A stretch of 64,000 nucleotides of DNA from JBFXCS01 sp050181915 (GTDB lineage Bacteria; Actinomycetota; Thermoleophilia; Miltoncostaeales; Miltoncostaeaceae), in the NCBI GenBank assembly GCA_050181915.1, contig JBFXCS010000004.1, forward strand, positions 124,001 through 188,000, in the 5' to 3' direction. The notes below the pieces were generated by a model. It was given only the letters and a program-made list of their open reading frames with translations, did no database searches and was not told the origin of the DNA. A program made the position numbers and the translations under genes. This document shows positions 41,478-52,232 of the stretch, one piece after another (the first letter of the stretch is position 1; each line of letters begins with the position of its first letter).

Positions 41478-43004
41478 GTGACCACACGCCCCACCCGGTC
41501 CGACCACGGGGCGGCACCGGTGCCGTCGCGCGGGGAGAGCTCGCGTCGAGGAGTGCGCCGCGACGCGCGCTTCCTGCCCCTGCTCGCCGGCCCGGCCGGC
41601 ACCGCGACCATCCGGCGCGCCCTGTCGGTGATCGTGCTCGTGACCCTCGACGTCACCGCCTGCTTCGTCGGGATCTACGTGGCGCTGGCCCTGAAGCTGG
41701 TGGTGCAGGGCAACGAGGTCGACTCGGCCGCCATCTGGGCCGTCGAGCAGAAGGCCCTCCCGGTGGCCGCGACCACCATGATCCTCGTCTTCGCGAAGAA
41801 CCGCCTCTACGGGTCGCGGGAGCAGCGCGGCGGCGCGGCGCGCATCCTCTCGTCGGTCACGCTGGCGACCTTCATCGTGCTGGCCGTCGTGCTCATCGCC
41901 GGGTGGCGGTTCAACACGTACTACATCTTCTACTCGTCCTGGCTGATCGTCGGCGCGCTCGCCGTGGTGCTGCGGGCGAGCCACGACAGCGTCACCGCGC
42001 TCGCGCTCGACGCCCTCCACTTCGAGCGGCGCGCCCTGCTCGTCGGGGCGCCGGCGACGATGAGGATCATCGCCGGCGGGCTCGAGCGCACCGAGAGCCG
42101 CCAGGGCGTGCCCTACCGGGTGGTCGGGCGCATGGCGCTGTCGCCCGGCGTGGGCCGCGAGGACGCGACGGGCGCCGCGGCGGCGCTGCGCGAGGCGCTC
42201 GACCCGGGCGAGGTGGACGAGGTGATCCTCACCGGCTGGTCGGGGGACGACGTGCCCGTCGTGGACCTGCTCGAGCTGTGCCACCGGCGCGGCATCCCCG
42301 TGCGGCTCGCCCCCACCACGGCGGAGCTCCTGTCGCACCGGGTCCAGGCCGTGGCGGCTCCCGGTCTGCCCCTCTTCGAGCTGCGTCCCCCGGTGCTCGC
42401 CGGGGCGGCCTTCCTCGCCAAGCGGGCCTTCGACCTGGTGTTCGCGACCCTGATCGGGATCGTGGTGGCGCCGGTTCTCCTGATCGCGGCGCTGGCGATC
42501 AGGCTGGAGGACCGCGGCCCGGTGATCCACCGCAGCCGCCGCGTGGGGGTCGAGGAGACCGAGTTCTGGTGCCTCAAGCTGCGCACCATGGGCGTCGACG
42601 CCGAGCAGCGTCAGGCGGAGCTGGAGCGGGCGAACGAGGCCGACGGGGCCCTCTTCAAGATCCGCGAGGACCCCCGCGTCACGCGCGTGGGCAGGGTGCT
42701 GCGGCGCTTCTCCATCGACGAGCTGCCCCAGCTCTGGAACGTCCTGCGGGGCGAGATGTCGCTGGTCGGTCCGCGGCCGCTGCCGGTGCGCGACTACGAG
42801 CGCCTCGACGACCTCCAGCGCAAGCGCTACCTGGTGCTTCCCGGCATGACCGGCCTCTGGCAGGTCAGCGGGCGCAGCGAGCTGTCGTTCGACGAGCTGG
42901 TGAGGCTGGACTTCTACTACGTCGAGACCTGGTCGGTGTGGCTCGACCTCACGATCATGGCGCGCACCATCCCGGTGGTCCTGTCGCGGCGGGGGGCGTA
43001 CTGA
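41478..43004 (+). CDS. Initiating polyprenyl glycosylphosphotransferase (WbaP/WcaJ family)
   Basis: 508 aa. Four N-terminal membrane helices (about 45-170), a cytoplasmic domain with a degenerate nucleotide-binding fold, a fifth helix ('KRAFDLVFATLIGIVVAPVLL', in parts) and the C-terminal transferase domain: 'EFWCLKLRTMGVDAE', 'RRFSIDELPQLWNVL', 'SLVGPRPLPV' and 'LPGMTGLWQVSGRS'. These are the motifs of polyprenyl-phosphate hexose-1-phosphate transferases, which start repeat-unit assembly. I chose GTG 41478 from the promoter box; the family begins soon after. Together with the flippase and O-antigen ligase it makes a Wzx/Wzy pathway. Confidence 0.92.
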   Translation: MTTRPTRSDHGAAPVPSRGESSRRGVRRDARFLPLLAGPAGTATIRRALSVIVLVTLDVTACFVGIYVALALKLVVQGNEVDSAAIWAVEQKALPVAATTMILVFAKNRLYGSREQRGGAARILSSVTLATFIVLAVVLIAGWRFNTYYIFYSSWLIVGALAVVLRASHDSVTALALDALHFERRALLVGAPATMRIIAGGLERTESRQGVPYRVVGRMALSPGVGREDATGAAAALREALDPGEVDEVILTGWSGDDVPVVDLLELCHRRGIPVRLAPTTAELLSHRVQAVAAPGLPLFELRPPVLAGAAFLAKRAFDLVFATLIGIVVAPVLLIAALAIRLEDRGPVIHRSRRVGVEETEFWCLKLRTMGVDAEQRQAELERANEADGALFKIREDPRVTRVGRVLRRFSIDELPQLWNVLRGEMSLVGPRPLPVRDYERLDDLQRKRYLVLPGMTGLWQVSGRSELSFDELVRLDFYYVETWSVWLDLTIMARTIPVVLSRRGAY

Positions 43005-43309
43005 GCGCGCCGCGCCCCGGGAGCGGGCCGCCGGGCGGCGACCCGGATCCCGACGAGCTGCTCCTGGCCCTGCGCCGCGCCGGCGCGGAGCCGCCCCTGA
43101 CGCCGCTGAGGCTGACCGAGCCCGCCGCCTCGGCCCGCCGCGGGCCGGCGCGGGGGATCGTCTCCGGCGCCCGCCGGGCCGTGCTGCGGCTGATCGCCCC
43201 GTCGCTGGCCGATCTGATCGGCCAGCTCGAGCGCGACCGCCATCGCCAGCGGGCCGAGATCGCCGACCTCGAGCGCCGGATCGCGACGCTGGAGCGCGAG
43301 CGCCGCTAG
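43001..43309 (+). CDS. Small helical protein, possible CTG start
   Basis: 102 aa if begun at CTG 43001, which overlaps the upstream stop as CTGA, parallel to the ATGA/GTGA junctions elsewhere. No ATG, GTG or TTG lies near in frame; GTG 42938 would overlap the upstream gene by 67 nt. Third positions are almost all G/C, so the frame is coding. Pro/Gly-rich start, 'DELLLALRRAGAE', then a coiled coil ending 'IADLERRIATLERERR' (in parts). It resembles the helical pieces at 8904-9329 and in the methyltransferase at 2524-3579. Function unknown, perhaps a partner of the phosphoglycosyltransferase or of a transferase. Confidence 0.55.
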   Translation: MSAPRPGSGPPGGDPDPDELLLALRRAGAEPPLTPLRLTEPAASARRGPARGIVSGARRAVLRLIAPSLADLIGQLERDRHRQRAEIADLERRIATLERERR

Positions 43310-43340
43310 TGCCGCGTCAGGCAACGTTCGCCCCGTTCTT

Positions 43341-43461
43341 GCTCGCTGCAAACCTCGGCGGATGCGGCGTCCTCGATCATCCACATGGCGACGACCATGC
43401 GGATGACGCTGCGTCCTTGCCCCACCGGGTTTTCGCGGCCATAACGGACCAACGTCACCGG
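43341..43461 (+). repeat. Intergenic structured element, copy R2
   Basis: Second copy of the element at 3759-3882. It has GCTCGCTGCAAAC (43341-43353), ATGCGGCGTC, a hairpin ATCC-A-CATGG / CCATG-C-GGAT (43379-43388 and 43395-43404) with a 6-nt loop, CTGCGTCCTTG (43409-43419), 8 nt, GGTTTTCGCGGCC (43428-43440), then a GGAC...CGTC tail. The hairpin centre is 50.5 nt from the element start in both copies although the stem bases differ. It ends 22 nt before the GT4 start. Confidence 0.55.
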
Positions 43462-43483
43462 ACACGGCACTGGTGAGCCCCCC

Positions 43484-44665
43484 GTGAGGCTCGCCTTCGT
43501 CGTGCAGCGCTACGGCGCCGAGGTGGCGGGCGGCGCCGAGTCGCTGTGCCGCGCGACCGCGCGGGCGCTCGCCGCCCGCGGCGACGAGGTCGAGGTCTAC
43601 ACCACCACGGCGCGCGACTACCTGACCTGGGCGCCCCACTACGACGAGGGCCCCGCGGTCGACGACGGGGTGGTCGTGCACCGCTTCCACGCCGACCGAC
43701 CCGACCCGTCGCGCTCCGCCGACCTGGCCCGGGCGCTCGCGCTCGGCGGCGGCGACGAGGCCGCCGAGGCGGCTTGGGCGCGGGCCCAGGGGCCGGTCGC
43801 GCCGGGCATGCTGCGCGCCCTCGGCGCCGCGGCGCGGCGGCGCCACGAGGCGGTCGCGCTGTGGACGTACCTCTACGCCACCTCGCAGCTGCCGATGCCG
43901 CTCGCCCCGGAGCGCACCATCCTGGTGCCCCTGGCCCACGACGAGCCGATGCTGCGGTTCGGGCTCACCCGCGGGCTGGTCCGCATGGCCGCCGGCCTGG
44001 CCTTCATGACGCCCGAGGAGCGCCGCCTGGTCGACCAGCTGCACGGGATCGGCGACCGACCCCAGGAGATCGTCGGCGCCGGGCTCGACCCCGCCCCGCC
44101 GGGCGACGCGGGCCGGGCCCGGCGGGGCCTGCCGGCCCTGCCGCGCCGCTTCGCCCTGTACCTCGGCCGCGTCGACCCGGCGAAGGGGCTCGACGCCCTC
44201 GTGCGGGCCCACGAGGCCTACCGCGCGGCGGGCGGCCCGCTGGGGCTGGTGCTCGCCGGCCGCCCGGCCGGAGGCCTGCGCCTGCCCCCGTGGGTCGTGA
44301 CCACCGGCTTCGTGGACGACCGGACCCGCGCCGACCTGCTGGAGGCGGCCGAGGTCGTCGTGCTGCCGTCGCCCCACGAGAGCCTCTCCCTGGTGGCGCT
44401 CGAGGCGTGGCGCGCCGGGCGGCCCACCCTCGCGACCACCCGCTCCGAGGTGCTGGCGGGGCAGACCGCCCGCTCCCGGGCGGGGCTGCTCTACACCGAC
44501 GGGCTCAGCTACATGCGCCAGCTCTCGCGACTCGCCTCCGACGGCGAGCTGCGGGAGCTGCTGGGCCGCGCCGGGCAGGGCTTCGCCGCGGGGCACACCT
44601 GGGACGCCTGCGCCCGCCGCTGGCGGGCGCTGCTCGCCCGGGTGCGCCGGCCGCTGGCGGCCTGA
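43484..44665 (+). CDS. GT4-family glycosyltransferase (HDEP subgroup)
   Basis: 393 aa, GT-B. 'RYGAEVAGGAESLCR', subgroup signatures 'DYLTWAPHYDEG' and 'ILVPLAHDEP', donor-domain 'ALYLGRVDPAKG' and 'SPHESLSLVALEAWRAG'. Closest in style to the enzymes at 5884-7062 and 7730-8896 in cluster A, so it may be a transposed paralogue. GTG 43484 starts at the first beta strand. A 174-bp intergenic region containing element R2 precedes it. It converges on the GSI gene with a 19-bp gap. Confidence 0.87.
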   Translation: MRLAFVVQRYGAEVAGGAESLCRATARALAARGDEVEVYTTTARDYLTWAPHYDEGPAVDDGVVVHRFHADRPDPSRSADLARALALGGGDEAAEAAWARAQGPVAPGMLRALGAAARRRHEAVALWTYLYATSQLPMPLAPERTILVPLAHDEPMLRFGLTRGLVRMAAGLAFMTPEERRLVDQLHGIGDRPQEIVGAGLDPAPPGDAGRARRGLPALPRRFALYLGRVDPAKGLDALVRAHEAYRAAGGPLGLVLAGRPAGGLRLPPWVVTTGFVDDRTRADLLEAAEVVVLPSPHESLSLVALEAWRAGRPTLATTRSEVLAGQTARSRAGLLYTDGLSYMRQLSRLASDGELRELLGRAGQGFAAGHTWDACARRWRALLARVRRPLAA

Positions 44666-44684
44666 CCCCGGCGCCGCCCGCCGC

Positions 44685-46007
44685 TCACAGCAACGGCAGG
44701 TAGCGCTCGAGCTCGTAGGGCGTCACCTGGGCGCGGTACTCCTCCCACTCGGCGCGCTTCAGCTCCACGTACCGGGTGTGGATGTGCTCGCCGAAGCAGG
44801 TGAGCAGCAGCTCGCTGCCCGCCCCCAGCTCGATCGCCTCGCCCAGCGACTGGGGGAGGGCCTCGATGCCCATGCGGCCGATCTCGTCGGGCGCGAGGTC
44901 GTAGAGGTTCTGCTCCATCGAGGGCGGTAGGGCGTAGCCGCGCTCGATGCCGTTGAGGCCGGCCTCGAGCAGGGCGGCGAAGGTCAGGTACGGGTTGCAG
45001 GCCGGGTCCGGCCCGCGCAGCTCCACCCGGGTGACCTCGCCGTCGTCGGGCCGCCGCGGCGGCACGCGCACGATGGCCGAGCGGTTGCGCCGGCTCCACG
45101 CCGCGTACACGGGGGCCTCGAAGCCGGGCACCAGGCGCTTGTAGGAGTTGACCCACTGGGCGAAGACGCAGGCGACCTCGCGGGCGTGGCGCAGCAGGCC
45201 GGCGATGAAGGCGCGCCCCTCCTGCGACAGGAAGTGGGGGTCGTCGCCGTCGTAGAACGCGTTGACGCCGTTGCGGAAGAGCGTCTGGCGGGTGTGCATG
45301 CCGCTGCCGTTCTCGCCCGTGAGCGGCTTCGGCATGAAGGTGGCGTAGCACCCGTGGCGCGCGGCGATCTCCTTCACCACCGTGCGATGGGTCATGACGT
45401 TGTCGGCCATCCGCAGGGCGGCGGCCTGTCCGACGTCGATCTCGTGCTGCGACGGCCCCACCTCGTGGTGGGAGAAGCGGGTGGCGATGCCCACCTGCTC
45501 CAGCGCGGTGACCGTGTCGCGGCGCAGATCGCTCGCGGCGTCGAGGGTGGTGAGGTCGAAGTACCCGCCCCGGTCGAGGACCTCGGCGGCGTCCGGCGAG
45601 CGGAAGTAGAAGTACTCGAGCCCGGCCTCCAGCGACACCTCGTCGTAGCCCATCCGCCGGGCCCGCTCGAGGGAGCGCCGCAGCACCTGGCGCGGGTCGC
45701 CCTCGTAGGGGCTTCCGTCGGGCACCCGGATGTCGCAGAAGAGGCGCCCCACGGCGGCCTCCTGCGGCCGGTACGGGAGGATCGTGAAGGTGCCGGGGTC
45801 GGGCACGGCCACCATGTCCGACTCCTGCACCGAGTTGAAGCCGGCGATGGAGGAGCCGTCGAAGGCGATGCCCTCGGCGAGGGCCCGCGGCAGCTCGCCC
45901 CGCGTGATCGCGAAGCTCTTGAGCCGCCCGAGGATGTCCGTGAACCAGAGCCGGATGAACTTGACGTCCCGCTCCTCGACGGTCGCCAGCACCTGCTCGT
46001 TGCTCAC
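44685..46007 (-). CDS. glnA: Glutamine synthetase, type I
   Basis: 440 aa, the short GSI length (alpha-like; GSI-beta enzymes are about 470). 'IRLWFTDILGRLKSFAI', 'EGIAFDGSSIAGF', 'LEAGLEYFYFR', 'EVGPSQHEIDV', 'FMPKPLTGENGSGMH' (metal and glutamate site), 'RNRSAIVRVP' and 'NPYLTFAALLEAGLNG' are all present. It condenses glutamate and ammonia with ATP. 'EQNLYDLAPDE' sits where the adenylylated Tyr loop lies in GSI-beta, so adenylylation is possible but unproven. GTG 46007 has AGGAGG (46013-46018) 5 nt upstream, a clear start. It follows the GSIII gene with a hairpin between. Confidence 0.93.
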   Translation of the reverse strand: MSNEQVLATVEERDVKFIRLWFTDILGRLKSFAITRGELPRALAEGIAFDGSSIAGFNSVQESDMVAVPDPGTFTILPYRPQEAAVGRLFCDIRVPDGSPYEGDPRQVLRRSLERARRMGYDEVSLEAGLEYFYFRSPDAAEVLDRGGYFDLTTLDAASDLRRDTVTALEQVGIATRFSHHEVGPSQHEIDVGQAAALRMADNVMTHRTVVKEIAARHGCYATFMPKPLTGENGSGMHTRQTLFRNGVNAFYDGDDPHFLSQEGRAFIAGLLRHAREVACVFAQWVNSYKRLVPGFEAPVYAAWSRRNRSAIVRVPPRRPDDGEVTRVELRGPDPACNPYLTFAALLEAGLNGIERGYALPPSMEQNLYDLAPDEIGRMGIEALPQSLGEAIELGAGSELLLTCFGEHIHTRYVELKRAEWEEYRAQVTPYELERYLPLL

Positions 46008-46058
46008 CTGGGCCTCCTGGACGCGTGTCGGGTCCCGGAAGGCTTCCAGAACGACGGC

Positions 46059-46088
46059 GGCCCCGTCCACCCTGCGGCGGACGGGGCC
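46059..46088 (-). terminator. 10-bp perfect stem-loop between the two glutamine synthetase genes
   Basis: GGCCCCGTCC (46059-46068), 10-nt loop, GGACGGGGCC (46079-46088). It lies 29 nt after the GSIII stop and 51 nt before the GSI start. On the minus strand the stem is followed by a sequence with only scattered T (GTCGTTCT), so it may terminate partly, attenuate, or protect the upstream mRNA. Confidence 0.55.
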
Positions 46089-46117
46089 GCGGCCCGTCGG
46101 GCGCGCGTCGCCCGCGG

Positions 46118-48259
<2,142 letters not shown>

Positions 48260-48300
48260 TACTCGGGAGCCCTCCTTGGGTTCGGCTCGGGCGGCGACGG

Positions 48301-48306
48301 ATGATA
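48301..48306 (-). promoter_or_regulatory. -10 box (TATCAT) for the GSIII gene
   Basis: TATCAT on the minus strand (48306-48301). Transcription would start near 48294 with a leader of about 35 nt that includes the AAGGAGG Shine-Dalgarno. The upstream 130 bp carry GCTTTGT and ACAAAGC in inverted orientation, a possible operator. Confidence 0.45.
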
Positions 48307-48428
48307 CGACGGGCGCGGCCGACGGCGCTTTGTGACGGCGGGCCAAACGCCGGCGCCCGTCTTTCGCCCGATGGACAAAGCGGGCCCGCCGGGGTGCCGG
48401 CGCGCTTGAAACCCGGCGGCCGCTCGCG

Positions 48429-48441
48429 CATTGTCGAGGCG
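48429..48441 (+). promoter_or_regulatory. Leaderless-type -10 box (CATTGT) before GTG 48442
   Basis: CATTGT at 48429-48434 with a 7-nt spacer to GTG 48442 (weaker first base). No Shine-Dalgarno. It sets the start of the regulator gene. Confidence 0.4.
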
Positions 48442-50082
48442 GTGACGACCCGAACCCGGACCGTGGCGCCTCCCGACAACCGCGCCCTGCTGGCCGACCT
48501 CATCCTCGTCCCGTCCCTCGCGGGCGCCCGGGTGGTGCCCCCCGGCGCCGCGCTGGACGTGCCGGTTTCCTCGGTCGCCCCCCTCGACGCGGATGCCCCG
48601 GAGGAGCGGGACGCGCTGCTCCTGTGCGCCGGCCCCGCGCCGGAGACCCTGCCCGCGGGCTGCGCCGGCATCCTGTGCCGCACCGCTCCCGGGAGCGACC
48701 TCGGGGTGCCCGTGGTGCTGCTGCCGCCCGGCGCGCCGTGGGGGCCGGTGATCGCCGACCTGGTCGCCGCGCTGTCGGACGGCTCGGGCCTGTCGGGCGG
48801 CCTGGCGGCCCGCAGCGCCCTGCGCGCGCCGCTCATCGACGGCCGCGGCTACATGGGGCTGGCCGAGGCGGCCCGCGAGCTGATCGCCGCACCGATCGTG
48901 ATCCTCGACGAGTACCTCGACGTGCAGGGCGCGTCCGGCATGAGCGACGAGCAGGAGGCCAAGCTCGACGAGGCCATCGTGCGGGCGCGCGGCCACAGCC
49001 CCGCCTCGGTGATCGGCCCCTTCATGGAGGAGGAGATGCGGGGCAAGAGCCGCATGCTGATCGCCGGCCCCACCGGCCCCACCGGCGTGCTCGTGGCCTG
49101 GACCGGGCCGGTCCTGACCCCGGCTCAGGAGGCGGTGATGGCGGAGCTCGCCGACGCGTGCGCGCTCGAGCGGGCGCGCGAGGAGGTGCGCACCGAGACC
49201 GAGTCGCGCCTGCGCGGGGACCTGATCGAGGAGCTGATGGCCGGCGAGGTGGTGAGCCGCGAGTCGCTGGTGCGGCGGGCGCGCCACCTGGGCGCGGACC
49301 TCTCCCGGGGGGCGGTCGCGCTGATCGGCAAGCTGCAGGACCCCCACACCGAGGGGCGCGTCATCACCGATCCGCGGCTGGTGCGGCGCTTCCTGCAGCA
49401 GGCCCGCGCGGCGATGGACCTGCACTGGCCGCGCGCGCTGGTCGACTGGAACGAGGGGCGCCTGCTGGCCCTGCTGCCCCCCGGCCAGGGCGGGCCGGAG
49501 GAGCCGGGCCGCGAGGAGGTGGAGGCCCAGGCGCTGGTGCTGGGCAAGCGCCTGCTGGGCGCCACCCGCGAGACCGTGCCCGGCCTCGCCCTGACGCTCG
49601 CCCTGTCGCGCTTCACCCCCGAGCCGGAGCGCCTGGGCGCCGCCCTCGACGAGGCCCGCCTGGCGCTGTCGATCGGCGAGCGCCTGGGCCGGGTGGGCGA
49701 GGTGGTCACCTTCGAGGAGACCGGCACCTACAAGCTGCTCTTCCAGATCTTCGCCGACCGCCCGGAGGAGCTCACCTCCTTCTACGACCAGACCATCGCC
49801 CCGCTCGTGCGCTACGACGAGCAGTACCAGACCGAGCTGGTGGGGACGCTGTCGACCTACCTCGGCAACGACTGCAACCTGGCGGCGACGGCCAGCACGC
49901 TCTACACGCACCGCCACACGGTGCGGTACCGCCTCGACCGCATCGCCGAGCTCTCGGGCCTCGACATCTCCAAGACGGACGACCGCGAGAAGCTGTCGCT
50001 GGGCCTCAAGGCGATGCGGCTGCTCGGGCGCCGGGTGCAGACCGTCACGGAGCGCCCCCGCCGCAAGACCGGTCAGCCGTAG
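48442..50082 (+). CDS. PucR/CdaR-family transcriptional regulator
   Basis: 546 aa. An N-terminal purine-catabolism/GAF-like half, a middle region with 'LVRRARHLGADLSRGAVALIG' (in parts), and the C-terminal PucR helix-turn-helix (about 477-510: 'CNLAATASTLYTHRHTVRYRL' in parts) with 'TYLGNDCN', typical of the family. It starts 182 bp from the divergent GSIII gene, so control of nitrogen assimilation, with autoregulation, is plausible. GTG 48442 is placed by the promoter-like box; upstream in-frame codons have no support. Confidence 0.85.
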   Translation: MTTRTRTVAPPDNRALLADLILVPSLAGARVVPPGAALDVPVSSVAPLDADAPEERDALLLCAGPAPETLPAGCAGILCRTAPGSDLGVPVVLLPPGAPWGPVIADLVAALSDGSGLSGGLAARSALRAPLIDGRGYMGLAEAARELIAAPIVILDEYLDVQGASGMSDEQEAKLDEAIVRARGHSPASVIGPFMEEEMRGKSRMLIAGPTGPTGVLVAWTGPVLTPAQEAVMAELADACALERAREEVRTETESRLRGDLIEELMAGEVVSRESLVRRARHLGADLSRGAVALIGKLQDPHTEGRVITDPRLVRRFLQQARAAMDLHWPRALVDWNEGRLLALLPPGQGGPEEPGREEVEAQALVLGKRLLGATRETVPGLALTLALSRFTPEPERLGAALDEARLALSIGERLGRVGEVVTFEETGTYKLLFQIFADRPEELTSFYDQTIAPLVRYDEQYQTELVGTLSTYLGNDCNLAATASTLYTHRHTVRYRLDRIAELSGLDISKTDDREKLSLGLKAMRLLGRRVQTVTERPRRKTGQP

Positions 50083-50089
50083 GACGCGA

Positions 50090-50884
50090 TCAGGGCAGGT
50101 CGCCGCCGAGGGCGGCGCGCAGCACCTCGCCCACCTCGTACGACCACGGCCCGGGCCGCCGGTCGCCCACCGGGACGCCGTCGACCTCCACCACCGCGGT
50201 GGCGCCCGCGACGGCGTTGGTCAGGATGATCTCGCTCGCGCCCCGCCACTGGGCCTCCCGCGCCGCCCGTTCGCGCACCGGCAGGGCGTCCATCACGAGG
50301 CCCCGCGCGATGCCGGGCAGCAGTCCGTCGGCGGGGGCCGTGACCAGGGTGCCGTCGATCACGGCGAAGGCGGAGCACAGCGCCGCCTCGCCCAGGCGGC
50401 CGTCCGCGTCGAGCAGCAGCGCGTGGTGGGTCCCGGCGGCCTCGGCGAGCCGCTGCGCGCGCCGCGGCCCCTCGTAGGAGAGGCTCTTCGAGCGGGCGAC
50501 GACGTTCGACGGCGACCAGGCGCCCCGCACCGAGATCGCCCGGGCCACGAGCTCCGACACCGGCACGGCGTCCTCGCGGGTCACCTCCACCAGCAGCGTC
50601 GGCCGGGGCGTCGCCGTCACGCGCACGCGCCGGTCGCCGCCGCCGGCGGCGGCCAGCGCCTCGGCGACCGCGCTCCGCACGCGCTCGCGCTCGGGCATCG
50701 GCGCCAGGCCGAGCTCCTCGGCCGAGCGCTCCAGCCGATCGAGGTGCCGCTCGATGAGCGGCACGGCGCCGTCGCGGGCGCGCATGGTCTCGAAGAGGCC
50801 CTCGCCCCACCTCACCCCGGGATCGTCGATCGACAGCGCCGCCCGCTCGCGCGGCACGATCGCGCCGTCCAGCCACACCGTCAC
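50090..50884 (-). CDS. pabC: 4-amino-4-deoxychorismate lyase (aminotransferase class IV)
   Basis: 264-aa PLP enzyme. 'DGAIVPRERAALSIDDPGVRWGEGLFETMRARDG' (in parts: SIDDPGVRWGEGLFET), PLP lysine K133 in 'ARSKSLSYEG', 'GTHHALLLDADGRLGEAALCSAFAV' and 'PGIARGLVMD'. It removes pyruvate to give p-aminobenzoate for folate. GTG 50884 overlaps the PabB stop (GTGA), and that pairing is the main reason for choosing ADC lyase over a branched-chain or D-amino-acid aminotransferase. It converges on the PucR gene with 7 bp between. Confidence 0.87.
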   Translation of the reverse strand: MTVWLDGAIVPRERAALSIDDPGVRWGEGLFETMRARDGAVPLIERHLDRLERSAEELGLAPMPERERVRSAVAEALAAAGGGDRRVRVTATPRPTLLVEVTREDAVPVSELVARAISVRGAWSPSNVVARSKSLSYEGPRRAQRLAEAAGTHHALLLDADGRLGEAALCSAFAVIDGTLVTAPADGLLPGIARGLVMDALPVRERAAREAQWRGASEIILTNAVAGATAVVEVDGVPVGDRRPGPWSYEVGEVLRAALGGDLP

Positions 50885-52197
50885 CGCGCGTCGGCTCCGA
50901 CGGCGGCGAGGAAGGGCGCCGCCTTCGTCCACGCCTCCACCCGCTCGGCCTCGGGATCCGAGTCCCACACCACGGCCCCGCCGCACCAGTAGCGCGCCTC
51001 GCCGCCCGTCAGCCAGGCGGTGCGGATGGCGACGCTGGCCTCGAGCGTCCCGTCGGCGCCGAGGGCGAGGACGCTGCCGAAGGCCGGCCCGCGGCCCGCC
51101 GGCTCGAGCTCGCGGATGATCTCCATCGAGCGCACCTTGGGGCAGCCGGTCACCGAGCCGCCCGGGAACACGGCGCGCAGCAGGTCGGCGGCCGTCGCGC
51201 CGGGGGCCATCTCCGCCCGGACGTCGCTGACCATGTGCTCCGCGTAGGGGGTGGTGAGCGGGGAGAACAGGCGCGGCACGCTCACCCCGCCCGGGCGCGC
51301 CACCCGGCCGAGGTCGTTCCTGACCAGGTCGACGATCATCACGTGCTCGGCCCGGTCCTTGGCGCTCGCGAGGAGCTCCCGCCCGCGGCCCGGCGGCGCC
51401 GTGCCCTTGATGGGGCTGCTCAGCGCGACGCCCCCGCCCGCCCGCACGAGCAGCTCCGGCGACGCCGACACCACCGTGCCCTCCGGCATCCCGAGGTAGG
51501 CGCGGTGGGGCGCGGGACCCGCGGCGCTCCACATCCGCCGGGCCAGCTCGATCGGCCCGCGCTCCCAGGGCGCGACGAGCCGCTGCACCAGGTTCACCTG
51601 GTAGCAGTCCCCGGCGCGGATCAGCTCGCGCGCCGCGTCCACCGCCTCCCGGTAGCGCGCGCCCGGCAGCGAGGTCGCCACCGGCCGGCGCGCCGCCGGG
51701 CCGAGCGGGGCGGGCGGCGGCGCCGCCGAGACGACCGCCGCCAGCTCCCGCGCCGCCTCCTCCCCGCCGACCGACCAGACGGCGCAGCGCCCGTCGTCGT
51801 CGATGGCCGCGACCGTGTCGTAGCGGCCGATCGCGGCGAGCGGCGGGCCGCCGCGGTCCGGGCGGGGCGGCGGCAGGCGCTCGAGCGTGCCGCCCAGGTC
51901 GTAGGCCAGCAGGCCGATCCAGCCGCCGGCCATCGAGGCGCCGGCCGTCCGCGCCCGCGGGACGTGTGCGTCGAGGGCCTCCCAGACCTCGGCACCGACG
52001 GCGACGTCGGCCGGGTCGGCCGCCACCACCGTGAGCCCCCCGTGGCGCACCAGCACCGGCCGCCGCCGCCCGGCGAGGGCCGCGAGGGCCGCGACCGGGT
52101 CCACCGGCCGTGTGACGTCCCGGCGGACCGGGGAGTCCGGGTGTGTGAGAATGGCCGGCGAGACATCCCCGGCCGAAGGAGTCGCTCCGTGCCGCAC
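50881..52197 (-). CDS. pabB: Aminodeoxychorismate synthase component I
   Basis: 438 aa, chorismate-utilising fold. 'GDCYQVNLVQRL', then 'SSPIKGTAPPGRG' with K264, the lysine nucleophile that marks PabB (anthranilate synthases have AGT there). 'DRAEHVMIVDLVRNDLGR', 'GGSVTGCPKVRSMEII' and 'YWCGGAVVWDSDPEAE' follow. It makes aminodeoxychorismate with ammonia from a PabA partner, not in the window. I chose GTG 52197 because TAGCGT ends 7 nt before it. An ATG at 52221 would add eight residues but would place the promoter inside the gene. Confidence 0.9.
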   Translation of the reverse strand: MRHGATPSAGDVSPAILTHPDSPVRRDVTRPVDPVAALAALAGRRRPVLVRHGGLTVVAADPADVAVGAEVWEALDAHVPRARTAGASMAGGWIGLLAYDLGGTLERLPPPRPDRGGPPLAAIGRYDTVAAIDDDGRCAVWSVGGEEAARELAAVVSAAPPPAPLGPAARRPVATSLPGARYREAVDAARELIRAGDCYQVNLVQRLVAPWERGPIELARRMWSAAGPAPHRAYLGMPEGTVVSASPELLVRAGGGVALSSPIKGTAPPGRGRELLASAKDRAEHVMIVDLVRNDLGRVARPGGVSVPRLFSPLTTPYAEHMVSDVRAEMAPGATAADLLRAVFPGGSVTGCPKVRSMEIIRELEPAGRGPAFGSVLALGADGTLEASVAIRTAWLTGGEARYWCGGAVVWDSDPEAERVEAWTKAAPFLAAVGADAR

Positions 52198-52210
52198 GCG
52201 GCTGACGCTA
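52198..52210 (-). promoter_or_regulatory. Leaderless-type -10 box (TAGCGT) before GTG 52197
   Basis: TAGCGT on the minus strand (52210-52205), 7-nt spacer, GTG 52197. The GCTAGC palindrome it is part of (52208-52213) may also serve the divergent gene at 52233, which has its own G-rich ribosome site. Confidence 0.5.
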
Positions 52211-52232
52211 GCAAGGGCCATCGGGGGGCAGC

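Noticed and set aside
40385..43000. Continuous upstream frame of the small helical gene
   Set aside because: It crosses three well-supported genes in the wrong frame. Only the last 102 codons show coding bias of their own.
52198..52221. ATG 52221 as the start of pabB
   Set aside because: It would place the TAGCGT box and its spacer inside the coding region and add eight residues with no family counterpart. GTG 52197 fits the promoter spacing seen elsewhere.
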